Assembly: GCA_964036195.1 (NCBI GenBank) | Contig: OZ038455.1 | Location: 18,803,855 to 18,867,854 of the forward strand | From: Sphaerolaimus hirsutus | Taxonomy: Eukaryota > Nematoda > Chromadorea > Monhysterida > Sphaerolaimidae | Reading direction: 5' to 3' | Length of the DNA: 64,000 bases | Shown: piece after piece, positions 1 through 11,656 of the stretch | Numbering within the stretch: position 1 is the stretch's first letter | Layout: each line of letters begins with the position of its first letter | Program-made: the position numbers and the translations under genes | Notes under the pieces: model-generated | What the model saw: only the letters and a program-made list of their open reading frames with translations | The model's database searches: none | Told to the model about the DNA's origin: nothing

Positions 1-3000
1 CCGGATGCCGACGACCGTTTGCAGAAGTGCGTTTGTCTAAATATTTTACTGTTTATTTGGTCCTAAGATCGGGCCTACAGGGGACGCACATATTTCTGTG
101 TGCAGTGGCATCGACGCCTGTGCCACCCGTGGCTCCGCCCATACACGCGCGCCTGCCTAAAGCTTTAAACCAACCCTAGCTTCAAAAAGGTATAAGGATT
201 AGTGGTTTTTCAGGTGTAAATAATGAAATAGTTACAAAAATTAGCTCGCTCCACACCAGATACTTTCGGGGGGCGGGAGTTACCAACGTCTAGTCCCATC
301 TTATACAGCGCATGTTTGAATAGCTAAATAACACACCTATCATTCTCCGAACTTTTCACATTTTTCCAAATTTCCAACCTTACGAACACGATTTGCAGCT
401 AGGGTTCAAACGGGATCCCGATCCCGATCCCGGATCCCGTGAAATTCCGGGATTTACCAGTCCCGATCCCGATCCCGATCCCGAAACTCCAATCCCGATC
501 CCGATCCCGATCCCGAAATCCAAAAATAGCAATCCCGATCCCGATCCCGATCCCGAAATGTTTCAAATCCCGATCCCGATCCCGAGAAATTCCCAAGTCC
601 GGGATCCCGATCCCGGAAAAATTAGTGGAAATTATAAAACGTGAAATAATGACGTTTTTGCATGGAAAAAAGTGGATGCGTACCCCCAGTGTCAATTTTA
701 TGCCACTTTTCTGGCATCCAACAGTGTTTTGAGACCTTTATGAACAACTGTGAATGCCAGAAAAATGGCCAAAATCTCTATCCCTAGAACCCAATCCCGA
801 TCCCGGAAAAATGCCAATCCCAATCCCGATCCCGATCCCGTGACCCCAATCCCGGCCAATCCCGATCCCGATCCCGAAATCTAAAAAAACCAATCCCGAT
901 CCCGATCCCGATCCCGAAACCCCAATCCCGATCCCGATCCCGATCCCGAAATCTCAAAAAGTGAATCCCGATCCCGATCCCGATCCCGAAAAGTCAATCC
1001 CGTTTGAACCCTATTTGCAGCTACGACGAGGCTTTCCCGCCGCTGCAAGACCTGCACCAAGAGCGGCACGTCTGCGAAACTCAGCCCACTAGCAGCGCGG
1101 CGCCGATTTCCCACGCGCCGCTTTTTCGACCACAGATTTCTGTCACTGCGCCAATTAATGACGTTTCTGTGGGGATTGTTCAAGGGACCGAAAATGTCCC
1201 TTCTAAACAGTGGGCTGGGTGGGACAAGAAGGGACTATTGGCTGGGTGTCCTTTTGAAAATGGGAAAGTGAGTGGTAGTGGGTTTTTTTGTGATTGCTGA
1301 TTTTTACTTGAAGTTTGAAAGGTAAATAGTGCTTTTGATTTCCACATGCAATGGTTGTTTTTCGTTTCAGCATGCTGATGCATCGAGCTGCGACCAGCCG
1401 CGCAATTACGTTGGTTTCCAATTGGCATCCATTTAACGTGCTGTTTCCAGTTACTATTTAGCACTGGCAAATTTTACTATTGGTGACACGTAATTACGAA
1501 CTCGGAAACAGAAAAAAAACATTTGAACTTTCCTCTTCCTTCAAACTTTCATGTCATTTGATTTGTAAAATACTAATATATTTTAAAATCAGGCGTCCAC
1601 TTCTCACATTTCTTAGTAGATCTTTTTCACCACATTCCAGTCATCCAGTGCACCACGCTTCCTACTGCCGTATATCCGAAGCGATAGCGGAGTGGATGGG
1701 ACATTTGCGCGCTCAGCCAGCAATGTTTTGTTGCCTGCGACTAGTGTTGGCACAGCGCCAAGCCGGTGTGAAGTCGTGAATGTTAATTCTGAGATGTCGG
1801 TCAGCAGGCAAAGGTACCGCGAGCACCTTTCGCCCAGGAAGGCTAGGCGTGTCCATGTGGCAACGGGAAGAGCTCGCCACGGTAAGCGTTTTGTTGGACT
1901 GGACCTGGCTTGAAACCGACAACGGTAGAGACCATTGGCCGATTTCACACTTTGCCGAGGGAAAGAAGCCCTGTGATCAGTTTTTCGGTGTTGTTTTGAG
2001 AATAGAGGGCTTGATTTTCATGTTACTTCTACCAGCTGGGTTACCAAAAATAAATTTGTTTAAACGCCTTGATTTTAACTCTAAATTTTTAAAAAAACTT
2101 TTCAAATGATAACCACCAACCCTAATCCTGATCCCTAAAATAAAAAACCATCCCGATCCCGTGACCCCAATCCCGATCCCGTGACCCCAATCCCGATCCC
2201 GTGACCCCAATCCCGATCCCGTGACCCCAATCCCGATCCCAGAAACTAAAAAAACAACAAGAAAACAATCCCGATCCCGGAAAGTCAATCACGTTTGAAC
2301 CCTAGCATATGTGAAATTTTAAGTGTGAGGGCACTTTTTTCAATATTGGTGTTACAAATCAGAATCTCCATCCCCCCCCCAGTTTCCCCGATCGAGCTGC
2401 GCTATTTGCGGTACAGCGGGCCTTCATTTTGCCTGCCGCGTGTCCCGCAGACCAACAAATCTGACCCGCTACCGGTCCAGCGGGACAATCTCAGCGCGCC
2501 GCTCAGCCACAGAGATAATGCGACCAATTTTGGGCAGGATTTCGTTTTCAGAGATGACGTTATTTTAGTGAACTCGCCAGTGAAAAAGTCTGTGGACAGT
2601 GCGCCGCCAGTTGAGCGGACTTGTGCTTTGCGTGACCCGACACACTCAGTTATTTTTCCCTCAGTGACGACAGTCACGAGTGACGTTGATCAGAGTATTT
2701 TCCCTCCGTGGTTGGTCACTTTTTGTCACGGGGTTATAAATGCGAATATCGTTTTTAAACCCTTTTTGAAGAAGAATTTTTTCGTAGTTTTAGGAACTAT
2801 ACAAATGGGAACATTATAAATACATCGGAACGCCTTGAAAATCCGCTGATGATTGTTGAAATGGCGGTAGAATATCATTTAAGTATCCGTATCGTTTGAA
2901 GGACTAAATATTTTTTCATATCTGTGCAACTAAATACTATGAGTAAAAAGGGGTTTACAAAATGTGGCTGCACACGCTAGTTTACTAACAGAAGAAACTC

Positions 3001-3810
3001 AATTTGGGTGCCCATAAATCAGCTTTAAACGTATTTGAGTTTACCAGAATATGTTTTTTTAGATCCTCGTCAACTGTAGTTTACAGATACCTCATTTTGG
3101 CAAACTCAAAGCTGATTTATGAGCACCCAAAATGAGTTTACTTCTGTTAGTAAACTAGTGTGTGCAGCGCCAATACCTACATAATTAGTATTAAAAAATC
3201 GCAGCCAATCGGCACCTACGATCTCTACTTTTTGGCCCGTGATTTGGAGTGACGCGACTCGAGACAGTAACCAAAATGAACCGACTGTGGCAGATAATCA
3301 GAATAGTAGAAGCGTACATTTGAACGAGGCCCAGCTGGCTATGGAGGTGCGTTTCTGAGGGTGTGTCTTGTGGCCCAAAAATATGTAATTTTCAAAGAAT
3401 CAAATTCAGTATAGTGCCAGAAAATCTCAAAACGAAAATATGCCATATTTACTTGAATTATTCCCCCTCGAAAAGTTTCCCTTAAAAATGTCATACGAAA
3501 AAATGATTCCCGGGGGAATTATTCGAGTAAATACGGTAATTACGTTTCTATTTAGAAGAACCTGGGAAAATATTAATACTATATAAAAAGGGTTTTCTCA
3601 AAAAGAAAATATAGTAAAGAGAATACTTATCAACTGTAATTGTACTTGTCACTTAACGTTTCACTTATCACTTTAAGTATCACTTAAATCCTCTTGTTAC
3701 TTGTTTACTCGATATAATTACACTCGCTTTCCCAGAGCGCGGAGGATGACCAGCTGTTGGAACTCGTCGGCAGTTTGTCTGTTCGTGCGCCACTTTCAAA
3801 CGACTCCTGA
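1..3810 (+). CDS. 3' part of an unrecognised spliced gene (gene 1)
   Basis: I do not recognise the product. Exons that join in phase are 1-26 (partial), 1021-1267, 1641-1881, 2383-2707 (or 2710), 3268-3346 and 3736-3810, ending in TGA. Each has a GT donor and AG acceptor (for example AAA|GTGAGT at 1267, CACG|GTAAGC at 1881, GAG|GTGCGT at 3346), and phases agree at every junction (2, 0, 1, 2, 0). The encoded C-terminal part is about 250 residues, hydrophilic, rich in Ser/Pro/Asn/Asp, with no membrane segment or cysteine cluster, and ends in an acidic stretch beginning SAEDDQLLELVG. Introns carry several MITEs (400-1013, around 2105-2304, 2966-3172, 3441-3536). The last exon is duplicated at 7631-7705. 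The 5' end lies outside the window. The 2707/2710 donor choice is uncertain, and an exon near 1371 was rejected because it hits a stop. Confidence 0.6.
400..1013. mobile_element. hAT-like MITE filled with GATCCC repeats
   Basis: The termini are inverted repeats beginning TAGGGTTCAAACGGGAT. They are flanked by an exact 8-bp target duplication TTTGCAGC (392-399 and 1014-1021), the signature of hAT transposases. The interior is mostly period-6 runs of CCCGAT, in the same orientation on both sides of a unique core (about 610-800). It has no transposase, so it is non-autonomous. It lies in a gene 1 intron with its right end touching the splice acceptor. Open frames reading Pro-Asp or Arg-Ser repeats across it are simple-repeat artefacts. 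Confidence 0.85.
2105..2304. mobile_element. Truncated relative of the TAGGGTTCAAACG MITE
   Basis: The right end (CACGTTTGAACCCTA) matches the terminal repeat of the element at 400-1013, and the body again contains ATCCCGATCCCGTGACCCC repeats. No matching left terminus or 8-bp duplication of the right flank (GCATATGT) is visible, so this copy looks truncated or rearranged. It lies in the intron between gene 1 exons 1641-1881 and 2383-2707. Confidence 0.6.
2966..3172. mobile_element. Foldback element with CTAGTTTACTAACAG arms
   Basis: The two halves are near-perfect inverted repeats (GCTGCACACGCTAGTTTAC at the left, GTAAACTAGTGTGTGCAGC at the right). The arms also contain a paired AGCTTTAAACG/AAAGCTGAT segment. 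It is a non-coding hairpin-type MITE inside a gene 1 intron. A relative lies at 49912-50107. Confidence 0.75.
3441..3536. mobile_element. Minimal CCGTATTTACTCGAATAA MITE (TA target)
   Basis: This 96-bp hairpin has a right terminus GAGTAAATACGG followed by TA and a diverged left terminus (CCATATTTACTTG). It is the shortest member of the TA-duplicating family seen throughout the window (7763, 14944, 21802, 27288, 31606, 38655, 57102, 63571). It lies in the last intron of gene 1. Confidence 0.7.
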
Positions 3811-4504
3811 CAAATATTTACGTTATCTTGAAATGAAAAACATCGCCACGTTACGCGTAGAGCAATACATAAATAGTATGTTCAAGGACGTATCCAGGGG
3901 TGGGCTGCGGCTGGAAACATGAAATTCGCAAATGCACCCAATTGTGTGAATGTTGATGTATAAATATGTAAATATGTATTATACATTTATATTTATTACC
4001 AAAAACGGGTTATGCCAAGGTAGGTGTGGTGTGGTAGTTCTTGTTCACACCTTGTGAAAGGTGTAAGTTGTATTTTTTACAACATTTTTTTTCAAGAGTG
4101 CTGCAAAGAAACAACATGAGAACTCTCATAATATGGATACCTATGTGCAAATGATGCCCGGTCAAAAATCCTGGATACGTTCTGGTATGTTTGCCTGTGA
4201 TTTTGCGAAAGTATCGACTTAAGCTTTTGTCTACAACTTACTTGGATGATTCGTGTTTTTCGGTTGATATCATTAAGTTGATCGTTTACAGTGGTTTATA
4301 GGTAGGGTCCTAATTTTATGTCGTCACGGTTTACGTTCCAAACCCTTTTTACAGATTGCCACATCAATGTACTCAGTTCGCCAATTCGGTTCAAATATTC
4401 CTTTGTTTCACTTTCAGTGCGACATTACTTAAATGCGCAGTAAACCTTTATAATTTGTACTAATGATGGTCAGCGTTTTTCTTAACTTTTTTTTAATTAT
4501 ACTT

Positions 4505-5378
4505 AGTCCGGCTGAAAAGTCCCCGGGCAGTGCTCGCCATCCGCGCTTGGGGTAAGCTACGGTCATAAAATTTTGACAGTTTAAGGTATCAGTTGTCTTG
4601 AGTTTTCACCTAAAATTTTACCCCTTTAGCTCTACCCACTGCGGAACTGTGGGGCTTACAATTTTGGTAATTTTGTACTGATGTACAAATGGTGCTCTAG
4701 CCCAATGCTACTTTAAGTTGTGATCATGAAACTTTGGCTAGTGTGAGCCAACAGTGTTGGCAATGTGCTGATAGTATTCAACACTTTCATAAACATCATT
4801 GCTACTAAGTTAAAATTAAATTAAAATTGATCAGGTTGATGTGCAAAAAAACGTGGTAACTTGATTATGGGATTTTTCCTGCATTGAAAAAGTCATTGAG
4901 AGGCATGTCGCACACCAGGCGGCAACTGGAGGAGAAGTTAGTGCCATCCTGCATTTTCAGAAAAAAAAAGAAAAAAAGAAGATCATGGAGGAAGTGGTGG
5001 TCAAGTGGCAGAGGTGCATACTCCAAGGGGGCTATTTTGAGAAGGTCAGGCAGAATGATAAATTTGGTAGTGACAGTAATGGCAATATGTACTAGGCTTA
5101 TGATATCATAGCTAATGTTGGTTAGTGCTGGCACATTGCCAACACTGGTGGCTTACACTAGCCAAAGTTTCATGATCAAAACATAAAGCAGCATTGAGCT
5201 GGAGCACCATGTGTACATCTGTACAAAATGACCGAAATTGTAACCCCCACAGTCCCACAGTGGGTGGAGCTAGAGGGGTGAAAACTCAAAACACCTGATA
5301 TCTTAAACTGTCAAAATTTTATGACTAGCTTACCCCTAGCGCAAATGGTGAGCACTGCCCGGGGACTTTTAAGCCTAC
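4505..5378. mobile_element. Foldback element with GTCCGGCTGAAAAGTCCCC ends
   Basis: The left end AGTCCGGCTGAAAAGTCCCC and the inverted right end CCGGGGACTTTTAAGCCT bracket arms that stay complementary for several hundred bases (GGCAGTGCTCGCCAT against ATGGTGAGCACTGCC; TGGCTAGTGTGAGCCA against TGGCTTACACTAGCCA). It has no coding sequence. The duplicate is at 8841-9713, and an independent, better-preserved copy is at 19421-20304. Confidence 0.75.
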
Positions 5379-5840
5379 AAGCATGGAAAGCGTTTTTAAA
5401 AGGGTAGCTGAAATTTCAAACAGGGTTAAAAACGTTTTTTTCAGTCCTAGTTTATCAATGCTAAGCAATTTATAGTGGTAACGTTCAAATTATGTATACT
5501 ATTGTATTCAGTTTCGATTAGATGTCGTCAAGAAGCATAATTTTATGTGGTTTAAAAGTGTTTTAGATGGTGTGAGATGTTTGAACGCTGTACACTTGTA
5601 GCTGTAGTTCTCGCCAGAACAATAACAAGTTTTATTACTGCGCTCAAACATTTTGTACCCTAACTTTTTGTGGCTTGACTTTCCTCGACTGGACGATGCA
5701 CTCACTGTGTTTTGTTATTGATAAATTGATTTTACACGGCGGTCCGCATTCTGAAGGAAACGCTCATGACGTCATCATTTATAAAATAAAAATTGTTCCA
5801 AAGGAAAGAAACGTCCCGGGGAAAAAATATTCGCCACTTG

Positions 5841-6572
5841 TAGGGTTCAAACGATATATCGTATGGAATATCGGATATCGACCATTTTTTAATATCAAAT
5901 ATCGAATATCGATATCGAAAATTTTGAAAAAATATCGAATATCGACTATCGATATCGAAAATTTTGAAAAAATATTGAATATCGAATATCGACCATTTTT
6001 TCGATATATCGAACCTGTATTGTGTCCCCAAATTTACTTTTCATTTTCATTTTTGAGATGTTTATGGTTGATCTGATGTGCTTATAGTATTGTATTTGAT
6101 GAGTAAAAGTACAGTATTTATAATGTCATTGTTGTTGGAGTGCTAAATTTGAAGCCAGAAAACGCTGATATACTTTTATTGCAACATGCCCTTAAGCAAT
6201 TAGGTTAGGATGAACTGTAATATCTACCAATTGTTATTTGTCTGATGCACTTTGATTCATCATGTTTTTCTTCTATTTTCTACCATTGAGTGATGTAAAA
6301 CTTGTTAAAATCACTTGCACCATTCAAATTTCAGTAAAGAGATGATTAAACATGTGTGCAACCACATGAAAATACAATATGCCACTTGAAATATGCCTTG
6401 CTATACCAAAAGCATATCTCAATATCGAATATCGACCATTTTTCAATATCGATATCGAGGTTCCATATCGTATCGAATATCGAGTTTCAGAAAAAAATAT
6501 CGAATATCGATATCGAAAATTTTGAAAAAATATCGAATATCGATATCGAAAAGTCATATCGTTTGAACCCTA
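5841..6572. mobile_element. hAT-like MITE filled with ATATCG repeats
   Basis: The termini TAGGGTTCAAACGATAT and ATATCGTTTGAACCCTA are perfect inverted repeats. They are flanked by an 8-bp duplication GCCACTTG (5833-5840, 6573-6580). The empty site is preserved in copy B near 10160, where GCCACTTG occurs once, which proves the boundaries. Both ends are packed with GAATATCG/CGATATCGAAA repeats around a unique core (about 6020-6410). The first 13 bases equal those of the element at 400-1013, but the interior repeat is different. Confidence 0.88.
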
Positions 6573-7088
6573 GCCACTTGGCAATTATATGGCGTTATTT
6601 ATATGTTTTGGTGCATGTCAGATCGTAAAAATGAGAGCAAAACATTGCGTGCAAATTAATTTGTTGTTGCTTTTTGGCCGGGTTTATTCTGGCGACTTTC
6701 TTAACTCCGATTGTGATGCCCTTTTCGGTATGCTGATGATCACAATGATGTGTAATTACTCGTTTTGTCCATTTTTTCTCATTAGTCAGGATTCATTGCT
6801 TTATTCCCACTTATACCGCTGTTTCTGTGCAGAGGTAGATTTCTGTCTATAATGTTGCGTACATTCATTTTTCGAACACCCATTACCTATATTTATTTCG
6901 TCAGCCACATTTTTTTCTTATTCATTGTTATTTGGTATGTACGTTACCGTTTTCGCGGCTTAATCCAGAATAATTTTCACAACGTCTGAGAAAAACACTG
7001 TAGTCAAACAGGTGTCCAATTGTTTCGTACCTTCCAAAAACGGTCCAGCTAAATAAATAGCTGTGTGTCTAATATGATAAACCCCGCT

Positions 7089-7288
7089 NNNNNNNNNNNN
7101 NNNNNNNNNNNNNNNNNNNNNNNNNNNNNNNNNNNNNNNNNNNNNNNNNNNNNNNNNNNNNNNNNNNNNNNNNNNNNNNNNNNNNNNNNNNNNNNNNNNN
7201 NNNNNNNNNNNNNNNNNNNNNNNNNNNNNNNNNNNNNNNNNNNNNNNNNNNNNNNNNNNNNNNNNNNNNNNNNNNNNNNNNNNNNNNN
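7089..7288. other. Assembly gap of 200 N
   Basis: There are exactly 200 N. A round number suggests a scaffold gap of unmeasured size. It falls between the two copies of the duplicated block. Sequence on its right (7289-7605) is not found in copy A or B, and I see no gene or repeat in that stretch. Confidence 0.98.
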
Positions 7289-7630
7289 AGAATGGGACGA
7301 CACCAACGACCGATGCCCCCCCCCTCAAATGCCACCCTCGATTTATCCTATGGGTGACGCCAAGTCACAAAATTACACTAAACCCGTGTGTTCCACAACT
7401 CACCCAAAATGTGGCCGTTTGGGTTGCAAACTTCAGAATAGGTGTCCTATGGAGTCTACTCCATTGTGTTAAAATTTCATTCTGATAGCTCAACCGTAGC
7501 TCAATCTATCGCATTTTCCCAGCGGTAACTGAAGATGCCCACCCCTGTATATGAACCCCCGCGGGGGTCCAAATGTACATCATCCCTGGACCCTCTCGTT
7601 TACCCTATATAATTGCACTCGCTTTCCCAG

Positions 7631-7705
7631 AGCGCTGAGGATGACCAGCTGTTGGAACTCGTCGGCAGTTTGTCTGTTCGTGCGCCACTTTCAAACGACT
7701 CCTGA
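7631..7705 (+). pseudogene. Duplicate of the gene 1 last exon
   Basis: This copies the 75-bp terminal exon at 3736-3810, including its acceptor (TTTCCCAG), with the reading frame and TGA intact (24 residues plus stop). None of the preceding gene 1 exons are visible between the N gap and this exon. If the duplication is real, it is an orphan exon; if the two blocks are haplotypes, it is the other allele of the same exon. Confidence 0.7.
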
Positions 7706-7762
7706 CAAATATTTACGTTATCTTGAAATGAAAAACGTCGCCACGTTACGCGTAGATCAATA

Positions 7763-8208
7763 CCGTATTTCCTCGAAATACCCCCCCCCCCTTGAAATAC
7801 CCCCCCCCCCCCTCGTTTGACCCCCCCCCTCTCGAGACCACTATGAAACAATCACCCCCCTCGAAATACCCCCCCCCCAAATTGAGTGTAAAGGGAACGT
7901 ACATGACAATAACTGTAGTTAGTGTTCTGTGTACTGCAGAACACACGTTAAACAATGTCAGTGTCACGTTAGAACAGTGTACATACCATCTACATACTAA
8001 TATTAGTCTACAGAACCTTATAAATGGCGGTTTTTGTTGCATTTTTCGACGTCTGCGTACGTTTCAGACGACAATTTCGTACTTGGTTTTCAAAAATTTT
8101 CTTGTGAAACAATAACCCCCCCTCGAAATACCCCCCCCTCGTTTAACCCCCCCCTCTCGGGACCACTATGAAACAATCACCCCCCGGGGGTATTTCGAGG
8201 AAATACGG
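7763..8208. mobile_element. TA-target MITE (CCGTATTTCCTCGAAATA termini)
   Basis: Inverted termini CCGTATTTCCTCGAAATACC and GGTATTTCGAGGAAATACGG are flanked by TA on both sides (7761-7762, 8209-8210). Copy A at 3866-3867 is the empty site: CAATACATAAAT with a single TA. The subtermini are C-runs with CTCGAAATAC units. The core (about 7880-8100) is shared with the elements at 57102-57553 and 31606-31971. TA duplication and size suggest a Tc1/mariner-type non-autonomous element. Confidence 0.9.
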
Positions 8209-8840
8209 TACATAAATAGTATGTTCAAGGACGTATCCAGGGGTGGGCTGCGGCTGGAAACATGAAATTCGCAAATGCACCCAATTGTGTGAATGTTGAT
8301 GTATATGTAAATATGTGCTATACACTTATATTTATTACCAAAAACGGGTTATGCCAAGGTAGGTGTGGTGTGGTAGTTCTTGTTCACACGTTGTGAAAGG
8401 TGTAAGTTGTATTTTTGACAACATTTTTTTTACAAGAGTGCTGCGATGAAACAACATGAGAACTCTCATAATATGGATACCTATGTGCAAGTGATGCCCA
8501 GTCAAAAATCCTGGATACGTTCTGGTATGTTTGCCTGTGATTTTGCGAAAGTATCGACTTAAGCGTTTGTCTACAACTTGGATGATTCGTGATTTTACGG
8601 TTGATATCATTAAGTTGGTCGTTTACAGTGGTTTATAGGTAGGGTCCTAATTTTATTTCGTCACGGTTTACGTTCCAAACCCTTTTTACAGATTGCCACA
8701 TCAAAGTACTCAGTTCGCCAATTCGGTTCAAATATTCCTTTGTTTCACTTTCAGTGCGACATTACTTAAATGCGCAGTAAACCTTGATAATTTGTACTAA
8801 TGATGGTCAGCGTTTTTCTTAACTGTTTTTTATTTTACTT

Positions 8841-9713
8841 AGTCCGGCTGAAAAGTCCCCGGGCAGTGCTCGCCATTCGCGCTTGGGGTAAGCTACGGTC
8901 ATAAAATTTTGACAGTTTAAGGTATCACTTGTCTTGAGTTTTCACCTAAAATTTTACCCCTTTAGCTCTACCCACTGCGGAACTGTGGGGCTTAAAATTT
9001 TGGTAATTTTGTACTGATGTACAAATGGTGCTCTAGCTCAATGCTACTTTAAGTTGTGATCATGAAACTTTGGCTAGTGTGAGCCAACAGTGTTGGCAAT
9101 GTGCTGATAGTATTCAACACTTTCATAAACATCATTGCTACTAAGTTAAAATTTAATTAAAATTGATCAGGTTGATGTGCAAAAAAACGTGGTAACTTGA
9201 TTATGGGATTTTTCCTGCATTGAAAAAGTCATTGAGAGGCATGTCGCACACCAGGCGGCAACTGGAATAGGAGTTAGTGCCATCCTGCATTTTCAGAAAA
9301 AAAGAAAAAAAGAAGATCATGGAGGAAGTGGTAGTCAAGTGGCAGAGGTGCATACTCCAAGGGGGCTATTTTGAGAAGGTCAGGCAGAATGATTAATTTG
9401 GTAGTGACAGTAATGGCAATATGTACTAGGCTTATGACATCATAGCTAATGTTGGTTAGTGCTGGCACATTGCCAACACTGGTGGCTTACACTAGCCAAA
9501 GTTTCATGATCAAAACTTTAAGCAGCATTGAGCTAGAGCACCATGTGTACATCAGTACAAAATGACCGAAATTGTAACCCCCACAGTCCCACAGTGGGTG
9601 GAGCTAGAGGGGTGAAAACTCAAAACACCTGATATCTTAAACTGTCAAAATTTTATGACTAGCTTACCCCTAGCGCAAATGGCGAGCACTGCCCGGGGAC
9701 TTTTCAGCCTACA
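8841..9713. mobile_element. Foldback element, copy B of 4505-5378
   Basis: The same element as 4505-5378, carried along in the duplicated block. It keeps the GTCCGGCTGAAAAGTCCCC left end and the CCGGGGACTTTTCAGCCT right end. It has a few substitutions relative to copy A and is non-coding. Confidence 0.75.
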
Positions 9714-10177
9714 AGCATGGAAAGCGTTTTTAAAAGGACTGCTGAAATTTCAAACAGGGTTAAAAACGTTTTTTCAGTCCTAGTTTATAAATGCTAAGCA
9801 ATTTATAGTGGTAACGTTCAAATTATGTATACTATTGTATTCAGTTTCGATTAGATGTCGTCAAGAAGCATAATTTTGTGTGGTTTAAAAGTGTTTTAGA
9901 TGGTGTGAAATGTTTGAACGCTGTACACTTGTAGCTGTAGTTCTTGCCAGAACAATAACAAGTTTTATTACTGCGCTCAAACATTTTGTACCCTAACTTT
10001 TTGTGTCTTGACTTTCCTCGACTGGACAATGCACTCACTGTGTTTTGTTATTGATAAATTGATTTTACACGGCGGCCCGCATACTGAAGGAAACGCTCAT
10101 GACGTCGTCATTTGTAAAAAAATTGTTCCAAAAAGAAAGAAACTTCCCGGGAAAAAATATTCGCCACTTGGCAATTA

Positions 10178-11656
10178 GTATTTCAAAAATCTCGGGAGAT
10201 TTATATTATTAAAAGGTCTGTTAAAAAAAAAATTTTCTTAGGACTTCTCAGAGAGGTTTAATTAGATTCTATTTATGACAAGAAAATATCAAAATATGGC
10301 ATTTATATTTATTTATTCATATTTTCACGTTCACGTTTTCTTTCGGCGAACATGATACTCTACCACCGCAAATATTTATGTACCTTTTTTATCAAAATCA
10401 AATATCTGAGTCAAATTGAAAAATTTAAGGACCGACCTTTCACAAAAAAAAGTAAGAAAAGCATAGATTTGCTTGTATGCCGGCCGACCCTGCTATTTTC
10501 AAGTAAATATGTTGCGTTTCCGGAGCCAGAAATATCCCTTTTTATCTTCAGCGGAACTTATCGCAGGTTTTTTCACCGTGCGGCGAAACGTTTAGAAAGT
10601 GGCCTTTAGAATCAGGGAATATTCCGTTCCGACAACGTATCGAAACCGCGCATTGACACAATATCGAATCGATAGATCGAATATTCCAGATTATCTTTTC
10701 TGTATTTCACACTGGAACGAGTTGGACAGGTTGACTATAGTTTCCGTCCCGTCTGTTGCTCGGCTTGGGTTGCGTTCGGGAAGGGTCAAATATTGGTTTC
10801 CATTACGCTGGCTAAATGGCGTGCGTGCGTTCGATTTCTGCTCAATTATACGACCCCCACATTGCACATAGATTAATTGCGCTGAATGAATTCACGTTGT
10901 TCATGGCACCAATTTGGCATCGGAATGGATCAAAGGTTGAATGCGATGGGGATTAACCACCCATTCGATGGGAAATATGAAACACCAATTATAGATAACA
11001 CATCCGTGTTGAACTAAATTCAATCATCAAATAATTTCTAATCCCTTTGACTATGCTGGCAGCTCAAAGTAATCTCAGCAAAGTTCAAAGCATGCCGACA
11101 CCAGTATAATGGCAGATTAATTTTTCACACAGTAATTAGTCCATCACACAGATGTGAGCCAGACAGATCCAAAACTGCGATATAATCCTGACAAAGTGCA
11201 AACTTAATCCCATGGCATTCACCCTTTGATCCATTCCGCCGCCGACCCCGACCTGAGTTCATCATCAAGGCGGGGTCAACACCGAAAGAACCTTCCCAAG
11301 CGCAAGCTGGCGGCATGCCAAACGGGACGGAAAGTGTAATTTGCCGTTGGACAGCGGCGAAAATTTTCACCGCTGGAGTGTTTCCTCGGGAAAAATGTAC
11401 GGCATAAGGTAACCCGAGTATACCCTAAATCCTCGAATACGAACACAACTTTTTATAACACCCCCTTGAATACACCCCACTTGAATAACCCCGCGCCCCT
11501 CTGTGATGGGTGGAAAATGGTGTAATGTTCTCAGGTTCTTCTGGAGGAAAATAGGCGTGATGTAATAAATCGATTTTAATAAAGTTGGTCTTTCAAAAAC
11601 CGACATCTTGAAAAGTCTATTTTTCACCAACCGCGGTGGTCCAAATCCACAAGACA
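10178..11656. mobile_element. Copy-B-specific insertion with a foldback region
   Basis: Absent from copy A, where GGCAATTATATGGCGTTATTT is continuous. It starts with an AT-rich ATTTCAAAAATCTC/GAGAGGTTTAATTA segment, and then contains an imperfect inverted repeat at about 10917-11245 (CGGAATGGATCAAAGG against CCTTTGATCCATTCCG). Near 11397-11500 it holds a decayed relative of the TA-MITE (CCTTGAATAC, CTTGAATAACCCC). I find no convincing gene. The whole is probably a composite of several insertions. Confidence 0.5.

Larger units (their letters stand above)
3712..7088. repeat. Duplicated block, copy A
   Basis: This stretch is repeated at 7606-12161 with about 1-3% substitutions and small indels. 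It contains the last exon of gene 1, its downstream sequence, a foldback element and a stretch without genes. It ends abruptly at the N gap at a point (ACCCCGCT) where copy B continues without interruption. Copy A carries a hAT MITE at 5841-6572 that copy B lacks. Copy B carries a TA-MITE at 7763-8208 and an insertion at about 10178-11656 that copy A lacks. Confidence 0.9.

Noticed and set aside
393-732. Frames encoding Pro-Asp and Arg-Ser repeats
   Set aside because: Simple-repeat reading of CCCGAT hexamers inside a MITE; every frame gives a dipeptide repeat.
1371-1435. Possible gene 1 exon after a TTTCAG acceptor
   Set aside because: Continuing in phase from exon 1021-1267 it reaches TAA with no donor; the exon at 1641 fits in phase and keeps the gene open.
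6589-6852. 87-codon frame in copy A
   Set aside because: The duplicate at 11650-11900 carries frame-shifting indels in the same sequence, so it is not under coding constraint.
6960-7472. Frames crossing the N gap
   Set aside because: Mostly N; coding cannot be assessed.
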